A DNA stretch of 64,000 nt, from NCBI RefSeq assembly GCF_030409755.1, contig NZ_JAUFQE010000002.1:3410001-3474000 (forward strand), written 5' to 3'. The notes under the pieces are model-generated. The model was not told where the DNA came from and ran no database searches. It saw only the letters and a list, made by a program, of their open reading frames with translations. This DNA is from Vibrio lentus (GTDB lineage Bacteria > Pseudomonadota > Gammaproteobacteria > Enterobacterales > Vibrionaceae). The position numbers were made by a program, and so were the translations under genes. Position 1 is the first letter of the stretch, and the number at the start of each line of letters is the position of its first letter. Of this stretch, positions 29,012 through 37,514 are shown piece after piece.

Positions 29012-29980
29012 TTACTTTAGAAGGCCTACTTCTTTGTAGTATTTTACTGCGCCAGGGTGAAGAGGGATTGAGATACCCGCTTTAACCATGTCTTCTTTCT
29101 TCAGGTTCGCAAATGCTGGGTGCAGGCGTTTGAATGTAGCGAAGTTTTCAAATACTGCTTTAGCAACGTTGTATGCTACTTCATCAGAAACGTCAGACGT
29201 TGTTACCATAGTTGCAGCAACACCGAAGCTGTTTACGTCAGCGTCTGTACCACGGTACATACCAGCTGGAACTGTGCTGTATGCGTAGTATGGGTTTTCA
29301 GCTACGATTTTGTCGATCTGTGGACCTGTTGCTGAAACCAGTTTTGCATCACAAGAAGTCGTTGCTTCTTTGATTGAACCGTTCGGGTGACCAACCATGT
29401 AGATGAATGCATCAATCTTGTTATCACAAAGTGCTTGTGAACGCTCAGAACCTTTTAGTTCAGAAGCAAGCTTGAAGCTATCGTTAGTCCAGCCCATAGC
29501 GTCCATTACAACACCCATCGTTGCACGGTCACCAGAGCCTGGATTCCCAATGTTTACACGCTTACCAGCTAGGTCAGACACATTGTTGATGCCAGCATCG
29601 GTACGAGCGATGATGTTGAACGGTTCTGTATGTAGAGAGAACATAGCGCGAAGTTTCTTGTATTCGCCCTGATCTTTGAACTTACTTGTACCGTTGTAGC
29701 CGTGGTATTGCCAATCCGATTGAACAACACCGAAATCTAGTTCACCAGCACGGATGGTATTAACGTTGTAGATTGAACCACCAGTAGACTCGACAGAACA
29801 ACGAATGTTGTGGTCTTTGCGGCCTTTGTTCACTAGCTTACAAATAGCACCACCAGTTGGGTAGTAAACACCCGTTACTGAACCAGTACCAATTGTGATG
29901 AACTCTTGAGCGTTAACTGCGCCAGCGCCCATTACAGCAGCTGCAATAGCCCCAACTTTAATAAGTTTGGTAAATGCCAT
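29012..29980 (-). CDS. TAXI-family TRAP solute-binding protein
   Basis: Encodes 322 residues with a signal peptide (basic head, Ala-rich core, cleavage after Val-Asn-Ala near residue 24). The mature protein begins with Ile-Thr-Ile-Gly-Thr-Gly-Ser-Val-Thr-Gly-Val-Tyr-Tyr-Pro-Thr-Gly-Gly, the hallmark of TAXI receptors that bind ligands such as glutamate or other dicarboxylates. It is the first gene of the TRAP-UspA cluster, upstream of the permease. A CRP-like site lies at 30250-30265. Confidence 0.92.
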   Translation of the reverse strand: MAFTKLIKVGAIAAAVMGAGAVNAQEFITIGTGSVTGVYYPTGGAICKLVNKGRKDHNIRCSVESTGGSIYNVNTIRAGELDFGVVQSDWQYHGYNGTSKFKDQGEYKKLRAMFSLHTEPFNIIARTDAGINNVSDLAGKRVNIGNPGSGDRATMGVVMDAMGWTNDSFKLASELKGSERSQALCDNKIDAFIYMVGHPNGSIKEATTSCDAKLVSATGPQIDKIVAENPYYAYSTVPAGMYRGTDADVNSFGVAATMVTTSDVSDEVAYNVAKAVFENFATFKRLHPAFANLKKEDMVKAGISIPLHPGAVKYYKEVGLLK

Positions 29981-30249
29981 GAATTTCCCTTCCTTTATTC
30001 ATTATTAACCCTGAAACAATTGTAGTCGTTTCTGGAGTTTCCTATTTGGAAACGGCACCTTTTTCAATCCATGTGATGAAAAAGTGGCTGAATAATATCA
30101 AAAATTGGCAGAAAATTACTCAAATGTTAAAAGATATAGCTAAAAAATCTAACAAATGACGGTTAGATCTCGTGTTTAATTTGCTATTGAGTTTTTTAAA
30201 ATCAATGGTTTAGTGGGTTTTAATAGAGGAGGGGATGGATATCTTAGGA

Positions 30250-30265
30250 TGTGATTTGGATCACG
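30250..30265. promoter_or_regulatory. Candidate CRP-binding site upstream of the TRAP operon
   Basis: TGTGATTTGGATCACG matches TGTGA-N6-TCACA at nine of ten core positions. It lies about 270 bp upstream of the TAXI gene start and just past the argR 3' end. Confidence 0.5.
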
Positions 30266-30289
30266 AAGCGAATAGATGTTCGTGATCCA
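30257..30289 (-). terminator. Inverted repeat past argR
   Basis: TGGATCACGAA (30257-30267) pairs with TTCGTGATCCA (30279-30289) with an 11-nt loop, 33 nt beyond the argR stop. There is no clear U-run, so it is a possible argR terminator or an operator. Confidence 0.45.
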
Positions 30290-30322
30290 TTAGTAGCTGT
30301 GATGGTTATGAAACTATGACAA

Positions 30323-30793
30323 TTATCCAGCGTATTCAAACAGTTCGCACACTGAGTCAAACAGTTGCTTAGTGGTCACGGACAAGGTTGGAGTAATAAA
30401 GATAGTGTCATCGCCTGCGACTACGCCCAGTATGCCTTCTGACTTACCTAATGAATCCAATAAGCGGGCAATAAGCTGCGCAGCACCAGGGCCAGTGTGT
30501 ATCACAACTAATGCATTGTTGTGGTCAATGTCTAGCACCAACTCTCTTAAAGAGCTTGAAACTGTCGGGACGCCAAGTTCAGCTGGAAGACAGTAAACCA
30601 TCTCCATTTTTGCATTGCGCGTTCGAACAGCGCCAAACTTAGTTAACATACGCGAAACTTTAGATTGGTTGATGCTTTCAAAACCTTCATGTTTGAGTGC
30701 ATCGACAATCTCGCCTTGCGAACCAAAACGTTCTTCTTTTAATAATGATTTAAAAGCACGAACTAAGTTGTCTTGTTTTTCTGTATTGCGCAT
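30323..30793 (-). CDS. argR: Arginine repressor ArgR
   Basis: Encodes 156 residues. The N-terminal winged helix (about 1-75) includes Ser-Gln-Gly-Glu-Ile-Val-Asp-Ala-Leu and Gln-Ser-Lys-Val-Ser-Arg-Met-Leu. The C-terminal hexamer domain has the arginine-binding Gly-Val-Val-Ala-Gly-Asp-Asp-Thr motif near residue 124. It represses arginine biosynthesis when arginine is bound. It is divergent from mdh, the same neighbour pair as in many gamma-proteobacteria. Confidence 0.96.
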   Translation of the reverse strand: MRNTEKQDNLVRAFKSLLKEERFGSQGEIVDALKHEGFESINQSKVSRMLTKFGAVRTRNAKMEMVYCLPAELGVPTVSSSLRELVLDIDHNNALVVIHTGPGAAQLIARLLDSLGKSEGILGVVAGDDTIFITPTLSVTTKQLFDSVCELFEYAG

Positions 30794-31125
30794 ATGTCAT
30801 TCTTATTCATTAATAAAGATATCTGCATATTCTCGCATACATATTCAATCTTAGCCAAAATATCACGGTAATTTGTTAGTCATATCACTGTAAAAATTTA
30901 ATAGAATAATGTGTTATTAGTGACGACTTATTTTGTTATTTCAGATGATTATCCCCATAATGCCAACTCGCTGTGTGGCACGGTTTTATTGACTTGCGCG
31001 AAGTCGCAAAGCTGGCGTTAATTGATTGTAATCACTTTGTGATTAATATAGTTTTTTAACTTAAATTTAGCTCAAGAATTACTCTACAAAGAATCTATAA
31101 GAGAAATCTCTCAAGGAGAATAACA
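30794..31125. other. Divergent argR-mdh intergenic region
   Basis: 332 bp, AT-rich, without a gene. It contains ATTCA half-sites of ARG-box type close to argR (near 30805 and 30840), though I could not fit a full 18-bp ARG box. A palindrome lies at 31029-31045 on the mdh side. Confidence 0.5.
31029..31045. promoter_or_regulatory. Palindromic candidate operator upstream of mdh
   Basis: TAATCAC-TTT-GTGATTA is a perfect 7-bp inverted repeat centred about 90 bp before the mdh start. The binding protein is unknown; it does not fit the spacing of a CRP site. Confidence 0.4.
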
Positions 31126-32061
31126 ATGAAAGTAGCTGTTATTGGTGCCGCTGGTGGCATCGGTCAAGCCCTAGCCCTACTACTAAAGAACCGCCTACCT
31201 GTTGGTTCAGATCTTGCACTTTACGACATCGCTCCGGTAACTCCGGGTGTTGCTGCCGATCTTAGCCATATCCCAACGCCTGTTTCGATCAAAGGTTACG
31301 CGGGTGAAGATCCAACTCCAGCACTTGAAGGTGCGGATGTTGTGCTTATTTCTGCGGGTGTTGCTCGTAAACCTGGTATGGATCGTGCGGATCTTTTCAA
31401 TGTGAATGCTGGCATTGTTAAGTCTCTAGCTGAAAAAATTGCTGTTACTTGTCCTACTGCTTGTGTTGGTATCATTACAAACCCAGTAAACACAACAGTG
31501 CCAATCGCTGCTGAAGTACTTAAGAAAGCGGGCGTTTACGACAAGCGTCGTTTATTCGGTATTACGACTCTTGATGTCATTCGTTCTGAAACGTTCGTTG
31601 CTGAGCTAAAAGATAAAGATCCAGGCGATGTTCGCGTTCCTGTTATCGGCGGTCACTCTGGTGTAACGATCCTTCCTCTTCTTTCTCAAGTTGAAGGTGT
31701 TGAGTTTACTGACGAAGAAATCGCAGCGCTAACAACTCGCATCCAAAACGCGGGTACTGAAGTAGTAGAAGCTAAAGCGGGTGGCGGTAGTGCGACTCTA
31801 TCTATGGGTCAAGCGGCTTGTCGTTTCGGTCTTGCTCTAGTGAAAGCACTTCAAGGCGAAGAGAACGTGATTGAGTGTGCATACGTTGAAGGTGAAGGCG
31901 AGCACGCACCATTCTTCGCACAACCAGTTAAACTTGGCAAAGAGGGCGCAGAAGCGATCCTTAGCTACGGTGAACTGAGCGACTTCGAACGCAACGCACT
32001 AGACAGCATGCTAGAAACGCTAAATGGCGATATTGAGATTGGTGTTGAATTCGCTAAATAA
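31126..32061 (+). CDS. mdh: Malate dehydrogenase
   Basis: Encodes 311 residues, the usual length for the enteric/vibrio type. It interconverts malate and oxaloacetate with NAD in the TCA cycle. The NAD motif Gly-Ala-Ala-Gly-Gly-Ile-Gly is at residues 7-13. The substrate loop Ala-Arg-Lys-Pro-Gly-Met-Asp-Arg and the catalytic His in Ile-Gly-Gly-His-Ser-Gly are present. AAGGAG precedes the ATG, and a terminator follows at 32101-32128. Confidence 0.97.
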   Translation: MKVAVIGAAGGIGQALALLLKNRLPVGSDLALYDIAPVTPGVAADLSHIPTPVSIKGYAGEDPTPALEGADVVLISAGVARKPGMDRADLFNVNAGIVKSLAEKIAVTCPTACVGIITNPVNTTVPIAAEVLKKAGVYDKRRLFGITTLDVIRSETFVAELKDKDPGDVRVPVIGGHSGVTILPLLSQVEGVEFTDEEIAALTTRIQNAGTEVVEAKAGGGSATLSMGQAACRFGLALVKALQGEENVIECAYVEGEGEHAPFFAQPVKLGKEGAEAILSYGELSDFERNALDSMLETLNGDIEIGVEFAK

Positions 32062-32100
32062 GCGATAGATAACTGAACTCTGCTAAAAAGACAGTTAACG

Positions 32101-32128
32101 AAAGCCGATCATTGTGATCGGCTTTTTT
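32101..32128 (+). terminator. mdh terminator
   Basis: AAAGCCGATCA (32101-32111) pairs with TGATCGGCTTT (32115-32125), followed by more T. Confidence 0.92.
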
Positions 32129-32190
32129 GATCCTTGTATTCAACTCGATCGTAATCTTTTTCTAACCACCAAGAATTAGGGTATTGAACG

Positions 32191-32382
32191 ATGACTAGAG
32201 TACAAAAAGGAATGAATGTTAACTATCTAGGCCGCTTGGGTAAGATATTGGTTATCGATGAACAAGAACAGTTCGCTTTGTTTGAGTCTTACAACAGTCA
32301 TAAGCAATATGCGGTTCCATTGGAAGAACTAGAAGAGATCGAGGCGCAATTACCTTTATCTTTAGAGTCGAGTCGATATTAA
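32191..32382 (+). CDS. Small conserved hypothetical protein, 63 residues
   Basis: I do not recognise a characterised family. The protein is soluble, with a compact beta-rich look (Met-Asn-Val-Asn-Tyr-Leu-Gly-Arg-Leu-Gly-Lys-Ile-Leu-Val-Ile-Asp) and an acidic helix near the C-terminus. The ribosome site is weak (AGGG about 13 nt before the ATG). It is supported as a gene by its own terminator at 32410-32435 and by filling the space between two terminators. Confidence 0.6.
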   Translation: MTRVQKGMNVNYLGRLGKILVIDEQEQFALFESYNSHKQYAVPLEELEEIEAQLPLSLESSRY

Positions 32383-32409
32383 AATCCATAATAATATCTA
32401 GCAGGATCA

Positions 32410-32435
32410 AAAAAAGAGCCAACCGGCTCTTTTTT
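32410..32435. terminator. Terminator after the 63-residue gene
   Basis: AAAAAAGAGCC (32410-32420) pairs with GGCTCTTTTTT (32425-32435) around AACC. The IS200-like element begins a few bases beyond. Confidence 0.92.
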
Positions 32436-32449
32436 ATTGGCTCCTCAAA

Positions 32450-32470
32450 ACCACCGCCTAGGGCGGTGGT
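32450..32470. repeat. IS left-end hairpin
   Basis: Perfect 9-bp stem with a 3-nt TAG loop, the subterminal palindrome recognised by the Y1 transposase. Shorter CTCAA/TTGAG arms outside it can extend the structure. Confidence 0.85.
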
Positions 32471-32502
32471 GATTGTTCCTTGAGGCTATAGCCTGAAGAA
32501 GT

Positions 32503-32560
32503 GCCCATGTTAGAAGTAACCTCTTATTCACCACAAGTAAGAGGAAACAACCACATGGGC
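32503..32560 (+). promoter_or_regulatory. Translation-blocking hairpin over the transposase start
   Basis: Two nested stems enclose the ribosome site and start codon: GCCCATGT (32503-32510) with ACATGGGC (32553-32560), which covers ATG 32555, and CCTCTTA (32520-32526) with TAAGAGG (32538-32544), which covers the AGAGG site. IS200 is known to keep its transposase silent by such sequestration. Confidence 0.85.
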
Positions 32561-32992
32561 GATTACAGAAGTTCATCACATGTCTATTGGCGTTGCAAAT
32601 ACCATATAGTTTGGACTCCAAAGTACAGATATAAGATTTTGAAAGATAAGGTAGGAAAGGAGCTTTATCGTTCAATCTATATTTTGTGCAATATGAAAGA
32701 CTGCGAAGTTTTAGAATTAAATGTTCAACCAGATCATGTTCATCTTGTTGTCATTATTCCTCCCAAGTTATCAGTATCGAGTTTGTTAGGAGTTTTAAAA
32801 GGCCGAACAGCAATTCGACTTTTCAATAGATTCCCACATATACGTAAGAAATTATGGGGAAATCACTTTTGGGCTAGAGGGTATTTTGTAGATACGGTCG
32901 GTGTGAATGAAGAAGTCATTCGGCGATATGTACGACACCAAGATAAGCAGGACATAGAGTATGAACAACAATTACAGTTATTGAAGAACTGA
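32555..32992 (+). CDS. tnpA: IS200-type Y1 (HUH) transposase TnpA
   Basis: Encodes 145 residues, close to IS200 TnpA. The HUH metal motif is His61-Val-His63 in Gln-Pro-Asp-His-Val-His-Leu, and the catalytic Tyr125 lies in Arg-Arg-Tyr-Val-Arg-His-Gln. Other family blocks are Cys-Lys-Tyr-His-Ile-Val-Trp-Thr-Pro-Lys-Tyr-Arg near the start and Phe-Trp-Ala-Arg-Gly-Tyr-Phe-Val-Asp-Thr-Val-Gly. ATG 32555 is chosen for AGAGGA just upstream; the frame opens earlier, at GTG 32501. All key residues are present, so the enzyme is probably functional. Confidence 0.93.
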   Translation: MGDYRSSSHVYWRCKYHIVWTPKYRYKILKDKVGKELYRSIYILCNMKDCEVLELNVQPDHVHLVVIIPPKLSVSSLLGVLKGRTAIRLFNRFPHIRKKLWGNHFWARGYFVDTVGVNEEVIRRYVRHQDKQDIEYEQQLQLLKN

Positions 32993-33031
32993 TAGCGCGG
33001 ACGCCCCCTTTTAGGGGGTTATAAAGCAAAA

Positions 33032-33050
33032 CCGCCTTCTAAGAAGGCGG
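33032..33050. repeat. IS right-end hairpin
   Basis: CCGCCTTC (33032-33039) with GAAGGCGG (33043-33050), loop TAA, followed by a T-run. A second small stem, CCCCC/GGGGG at 33004-33018, lies just inside. Confidence 0.82.
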
Positions 33051-33092
33051 ATATTTTTTTATATAGCAGTCTACTTACTACTTAGCTTCTAT

Positions 33093-34064
33093 TTACTTGC
33101 TACGTTTTACTGCAAGGTGAGCTAGTGTAGTTAAAGCTTGCTTATATTCTGAATCAGGAAGAATAGAAAGCTCAGCAATGGCTTTATCAGCTTCTTCATA
33201 GGCTTTATTGGTCGTGTACTCTAACGAGCCTGTCTCTTTCATTACAGACATAATGTCGTCGAGACGTTCCATACCATTGGCTTTTTCAATCGCTTCACGA
33301 ATCATGCTCGCTTGGTCTGGCGAGCCATGATGCATTGCGTAAAGCAACGGTAACGTCGGTTTGCCTTCTGCTAGGTCATCACCAACATTTTTACCCATCT
33401 CTTTACCATCAGCGGTGTAGTCCATCACATCATCAATAAGCTGGAATGCAGTGCCTAGGTACTTACCGTAGTTTTGCATCGCCGTTTCGATTTCAGGTGA
33501 AGACTCTGTAAGAATCGCGCCAATTTGGGTTGCGGCTTCAAACAAACGAGCGGTCTTTGAATAGATCACCTGCATGTAGCTTTCTTCTGTGGTGTCTGGG
33601 TTATTACAGTTCATCAATTGTTGAACTTCACCCTCGGCAATCACGTTTACTGATTCGCTCATTAGCTCAAGGATCCTTAAAGATCCCAGCGTCGTCATCA
33701 TCTGGAATGAGCGGGTGTAGATAAAATCACCAACCAAAACGCTGGCTGCATTACCAAAAGCCGCATTCGCTGTAGCTTTGCCACGTCGCATGTCTGATTC
33801 GTCGACAACATCGTCATGAAGCAGTGTTGCTGTGTGGATAAACTCAATAAACGCGGCTGAGGTTATATGAGCCTCTCCTTGGTAACCGAGTGCGCGAGCT
33901 GATAAAAGAGCAAGCAAAGGGCGTAGGCGTTTGCCACCACCGCTAACGATATAAAAACCAAGCTGGTTGATTAAACTTACGTCAGAATTAAGTTGGGCTT
34001 GAATTGTTTCATTCACTTTTGCCATATCATTGGCAGTAAGCGTTTGGATAGCTTTAAAATCCAT
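33093..34064 (-). CDS. ispB: Octaprenyl diphosphate synthase
   Basis: Encodes 323 residues of the long-chain trans-prenyl transferase family. It builds the C40 side chain of ubiquinone and menaquinone. The first Asp-rich motif is His-Asp-Asp-Val-Val-Asp (near residue 85), and the second is Asp-Asp-Val-Met-Asp (near residue 212). The Gly-Gly-Gly-Lys-Arg-Leu-Arg-Pro motif is near residue 43. It is divergent from rplU, the conserved arrangement in gamma-proteobacteria. Confidence 0.96.
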   Translation of the reverse strand: MDFKAIQTLTANDMAKVNETIQAQLNSDVSLINQLGFYIVSGGGKRLRPLLALLSARALGYQGEAHITSAAFIEFIHTATLLHDDVVDESDMRRGKATANAAFGNAASVLVGDFIYTRSFQMMTTLGSLRILELMSESVNVIAEGEVQQLMNCNNPDTTEESYMQVIYSKTARLFEAATQIGAILTESSPEIETAMQNYGKYLGTAFQLIDDVMDYTADGKEMGKNVGDDLAEGKPTLPLLYAMHHGSPDQASMIREAIEKANGMERLDDIMSVMKETGSLEYTTNKAYEEADKAIAELSILPDSEYKQALTTLAHLAVKRSK

Positions 34065-34221
34065 TGTTCATCCGGCTGAAGTTAGACCCTGTAAGGCTTA
34101 TACGTTGTATTTAATTGTTGAATAATACACTAAAAAACGTTGATTAATACATCACTTAAAGGCATCATTGCCGCACTTTTCTTTGGCGAACATGTTTTCG
34201 CCAATATTTTAAAAATATGGC

Positions 34222-34250
34222 TTGTCATAGCGGCATGATTCCCGTAGAAT
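34222..34250 (+). promoter_or_regulatory. Promoter of rplU-rpmA
   Basis: TTGTCA (34222-34227), 17-bp spacer, TAGAAT (34245-34250). Only one mismatch to each sigma70 hexamer, fitting a strong ribosomal-protein promoter. Confidence 0.75.
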
Positions 34251-34273
34251 CTGCGCCCTATTGATTAGTTTAG

Positions 34274-34314
34274 CGCACACCCGAGTTGTAGAATTAACAA
34301 CCATAGGCTGTGCG
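34274..34314 (+). promoter_or_regulatory. Structured 5' leader of rplU
   Basis: An outer stem CGCACA (34274-34279) with TGTGCG (34309-34314) encloses an inner stem GTTGT (34285-34289) with ACAAC (34297-34301). It lies in the leader between the promoter and the rplU start and could be the site of autogenous control. Confidence 0.5.
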
Positions 34315-34332
34315 GAAAAAGCGGAGTAAAAT

Positions 34333-34644
34333 ATGTACGCTGTTTTCCAATCTGGTGGCAAACAACACCGAGTAAGCGAAGGTCAAACACTTCGTTTAGA
34401 GAAATTAGACGTTGAAACTGGTGCAACTGTAGAATTTGATAAAGTTCTTCTTGTTGCTAACGGCGAAGAAATCGCTGTTGGTGCACCTCTTGTTGAAGGT
34501 GGCAAGGTTACTGCAGAAGTAGTACAACACGGTCGTGGCGATAAAGTAAAAATCGTTAAGTTCCGTCGTCGTAAGCACTCGCGTAAGCAAGCTGGTCACC
34601 GTCAGTGGTTCACAGAAGTGAAAATCACTGGCATTAACGCTTAA
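34333..34644 (+). CDS. rplU: 50S ribosomal protein L21
   Basis: Encodes 103 residues, standard for L21. It begins [12 protein letters not shown] and has the basic Lys-Phe-Arg-Arg-Arg-Lys-His motif near residue 77 used to bind 23S rRNA. It is followed after 19 nt by rpmA with a GGAG ribosome site. Confidence 0.98.
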   Translation: MYAVFQSGGKQHRVSEGQTLRLEKLDVETGATVEFDKVLLVANGEEIAVGAPLVEGGKVTAEVVQHGRGDKVKIVKFRRRKHSRKQAGHRQWFTEVKITGINA

Positions 34645-34663
34645 GTATTAGGAGAGTTTAACA

Positions 34664-34921
34664 ATGGCACATAAAAAAGCTGGCGGTTCTACTAATAACG
34701 GCCGCGATTCAGAAAGCAAACGTCTTGGTGTTAAGCGTTTTGGTGGTGAATCTGTTCTTGCAGGTAACATCATCGTTCGTCAACGTGGTACTAAGTTCCA
34801 CGCTGGCACAAACGTTGGCATCGGTAAAGACCATACTCTTTTCGCTCTTACTGAAGGTAAAGTGAAATTTGCAGTAAAAGGTCCTAAAAACCGTAAGTTT
34901 GTAAGCATCGAAGCTGAGTAA
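34664..34921 (+). CDS. rpmA: 50S ribosomal protein L27
   Basis: Encodes 85 residues. The N-terminal Ala-His-Lys-Lys-Ala-Gly-Gly-Ser-Thr arm reaches the peptidyl-transferase centre. No cleavable N-terminal extension of the Firmicutes type is present. It is the second gene of the rplU operon. Confidence 0.98.
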   Translation: MAHKKAGGSTNNGRDSESKRLGVKRFGGESVLAGNIIVRQRGTKFHAGTNVGIGKDHTLFALTEGKVKFAVKGPKNRKFVSIEAE

Positions 34922-34972
34922 TTTAATCTTTTATTAGATTATTTATACTAGCTTTCAAGCTGAATTCAAAAG

Positions 34973-34996
34973 CCCTGCCGATTCGGCAGGGTTTTT
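34973..34996 (+). terminator. rplU-rpmA terminator
   Basis: CCCTGCCG (34973-34980) pairs with CGGCAGGG (34984-34991), then a T-run. Confidence 0.93.
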
Positions 34997-35140
34997 TATT
35001 TATAGCGAGAATAAAAAAGTAGACGCTCTGGCTTTAGTTTGAGAAGCAGTTGGGTTTTTGATAAACAGTTTAGTTTTAAGAAGCCGTTTGTTTTTTAAGA
35101 AACAGAAAGCAAAGAACCTCTCCTTATTTGTTCCTTGGTT

Positions 35141-35186
35141 GCAGATCGATCTAGATCTTAGGTGATCGATCTAAACACGGATCTGC
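35141..35186. promoter_or_regulatory. GATC-rich inverted repeat upstream of obgE
   Basis: Six GATC sites begin at 35144, 35148, 35154, 35164, 35168 and 35180. They form nested inverted repeats: GCAGATC/GATCTGC as the outer arms and AGATCGATC/GATCGATCT inside. The obgE ATG lies 57 bp downstream, so the cluster overlaps or adjoins its promoter. Dam methylation could modulate it. Confidence 0.6.
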
Positions 35187-35240
35187 TAGAATTTATATCA
35201 CTCCTTGATGAGTGGTAACGCAACGTAAGTGCGGAGTTAA

Positions 35241-36416
<1,176 letters not shown>

Positions 36417-36479
36417 GTCTCAGAGTTTCTTATAAATACTTTGGTCGCTTCTTCTAAAACACACTGATAGTTTTACCAA

Positions 36480-36505
36480 ACCGCAATGAAAATTGCGGTT
36501 TTTTT
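36480..36505 (+). terminator. obgE terminator
   Basis: ACCGCAAT (36480-36487) pairs with ATTGCGGT (36492-36499) around GAAA, followed by a T-run. Confidence 0.93.
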
Positions 36506-36564
36506 GTATCTAAATCATTATGTCTTGTCGAATTTTAATGCAGAATTTGTTTCTAGATAATTAT

Positions 36565-36724
36565 TACCAATCGTAGTAAATAACTGGTCACCCTAGCTTG
36601 TTAAAACGCTCGATAACTGCGTTAGAGATTTTGATTGTAGAATAACTACTTATCGAAAATCTCTGCCTTGTTCTCAAGCTTTTTTCCTGCGCTATTTCTG
36701 ATCACTTACTTACTGTGATTGGTA
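36565..36724. repeat. MITE-like long imperfect palindrome
   Basis: The ends TACCAATC and GATTGGTA are perfect inverted repeats, and 21 of the outer 26 positions match. A second matching pair, AGAGATTTT (36624-36632) and AAAATCTCT (36656-36664), lies near the centre. The whole 160 bp can fold into one long cruciform. It encodes nothing and ends 22 bp before the yjjP start. Its form fits a non-autonomous dispersed repeat; copy number cannot be judged from one window. Confidence 0.7.
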
Positions 36725-36746
36725 TAACGCCAATGGGAAGGAAATC

Positions 36747-37514
36747 ATGGCATCAGAACAAAGAGCGATCTCAAGGTTAGTCGCTCAGTCAGGACAAATG
36801 TTATTGGCACACGGTGCCGAGAGCACACTGGTCGGTGATATTATGCGCCGCATCGGTATTGCTTGTGGAGTGAATGAGGTTGAAGTTGCACTGTCAGCCA
36901 ATGCGTTGGTCGTGACAACTGTAATGGATGATCATTGCATAACGACTACTCGAAGCTGTGCTGATCGTGGCATTAACATGCAGGTTATCACCGACATTCA
37001 ACGCATTTGTATCATGATGGAGAAGGGAATTCTCGATTATGATTTGGCGTATAAAAAGATTCAAAACATCAGCCCCGAGCGCTACAACCGTTGGTTAGTG
37101 GTTGTGATGATAGGGTTGTCGTGCGCCTCTTTTAGCCACCTTGCGGGCGGAGACTGGCAAGTCTTCATGATGACTTTTATCGCATCAGCTTGCGGCATGA
37201 TCGTCAGACAAGAAATTGGTCATCGCCATTTTAATCCCTTATTAAACTTTGCTATCACAGCGTTTGTTACGACAACTATTTCAGCGCAAGCGGTTCTTTA
37301 TAACATCGGTGGCCAACCCACTATCGTCATGGCTTCTTCTGTGCTGATGCTTGTACCCGGTTTCCCTTTAATTAACTCTGTTGCGGATATGCTTAAAGGC
37401 CATATTAATATGGGGCTAGCCCGCTTCACCATGGCCAGTTTGTTAACGTTGGCAACAAGCTTAGGCATTGTTGCGGCTATGAGCCTTTCGGACGTGTGGG
37501 GGTGGGCAAGCTAA
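36747..37514 (+). CDS. yjjP: YjjP, ThrE-type exporter N-terminal subunit
   Basis: Encodes 255 residues: a soluble N-terminal part with Leu-Leu-Ala-His-Gly-Ala-Glu-Ser (DUF1212/ThrE-like) followed by about five membrane segments. In E. coli, YjjP and YjjB act together in succinate export; related ThrE proteins export threonine or serine. AAGGAAA precedes the ATG. The stop overlaps the yjjB start by one base. Confidence 0.88.
   Translation: MASEQRAISRLVAQSGQMLLAHGAESTLVGDIMRRIGIACGVNEVEVALSANALVVTTVMDDHCITTTRSCADRGINMQVITDIQRICIMMEKGILDYDLAYKKIQNISPERYNRWLVVVMIGLSCASFSHLAGGDWQVFMMTFIASACGMIVRQEIGHRHFNPLLNFAITAFVTTTISAQAVLYNIGGQPTIVMASSVLMLVPGFPLINSVADMLKGHINMGLARFTMASLLTLATSLGIVAAMSLSDVWGWAS

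Larger units (their letters stand above)
29981..30322. other. Intergenic region between argR and the TRAP operon
   Basis: 342 bp without a gene, AT-rich. It carries the TRAP operon promoter (not precisely placed), a CRP-like site (30250-30265) and an overlapping inverted repeat (30257-30289). Confidence 0.6.
32441..33066 (+). mobile_element. IS200-type insertion sequence (IS200/IS605 superfamily)
   Basis: About 0.63 kb containing one Y1 transposase gene flanked by imperfect end palindromes instead of terminal inverted repeats. The left hairpin is ACCACCGCC-TAG-GGCGGTGGT (32450-32470). The right hairpin is CCGCCTTC-TAA-GAAGGCGG (33032-33050), followed by a T-rich end. There is no target duplication, as expected. 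The end positions are approximate, since this family cuts at a short target match. It sits between two terminators and so breaks no gene. It looks intact. Confidence 0.9.
36417..36746. other. Intergenic region between obgE and yjjP
   Basis: 330 bp. It contains the obgE terminator and the 160-bp palindromic repeat described separately. What remains is short AT-rich spacer. No gene is seen. Confidence 0.7.

Noticed and set aside
32445..32675. Antisense 76-residue frame within the IS element
   Set aside because: It runs through the end hairpin and the start of tnpA, has no ribosome site and no recognisable protein features.
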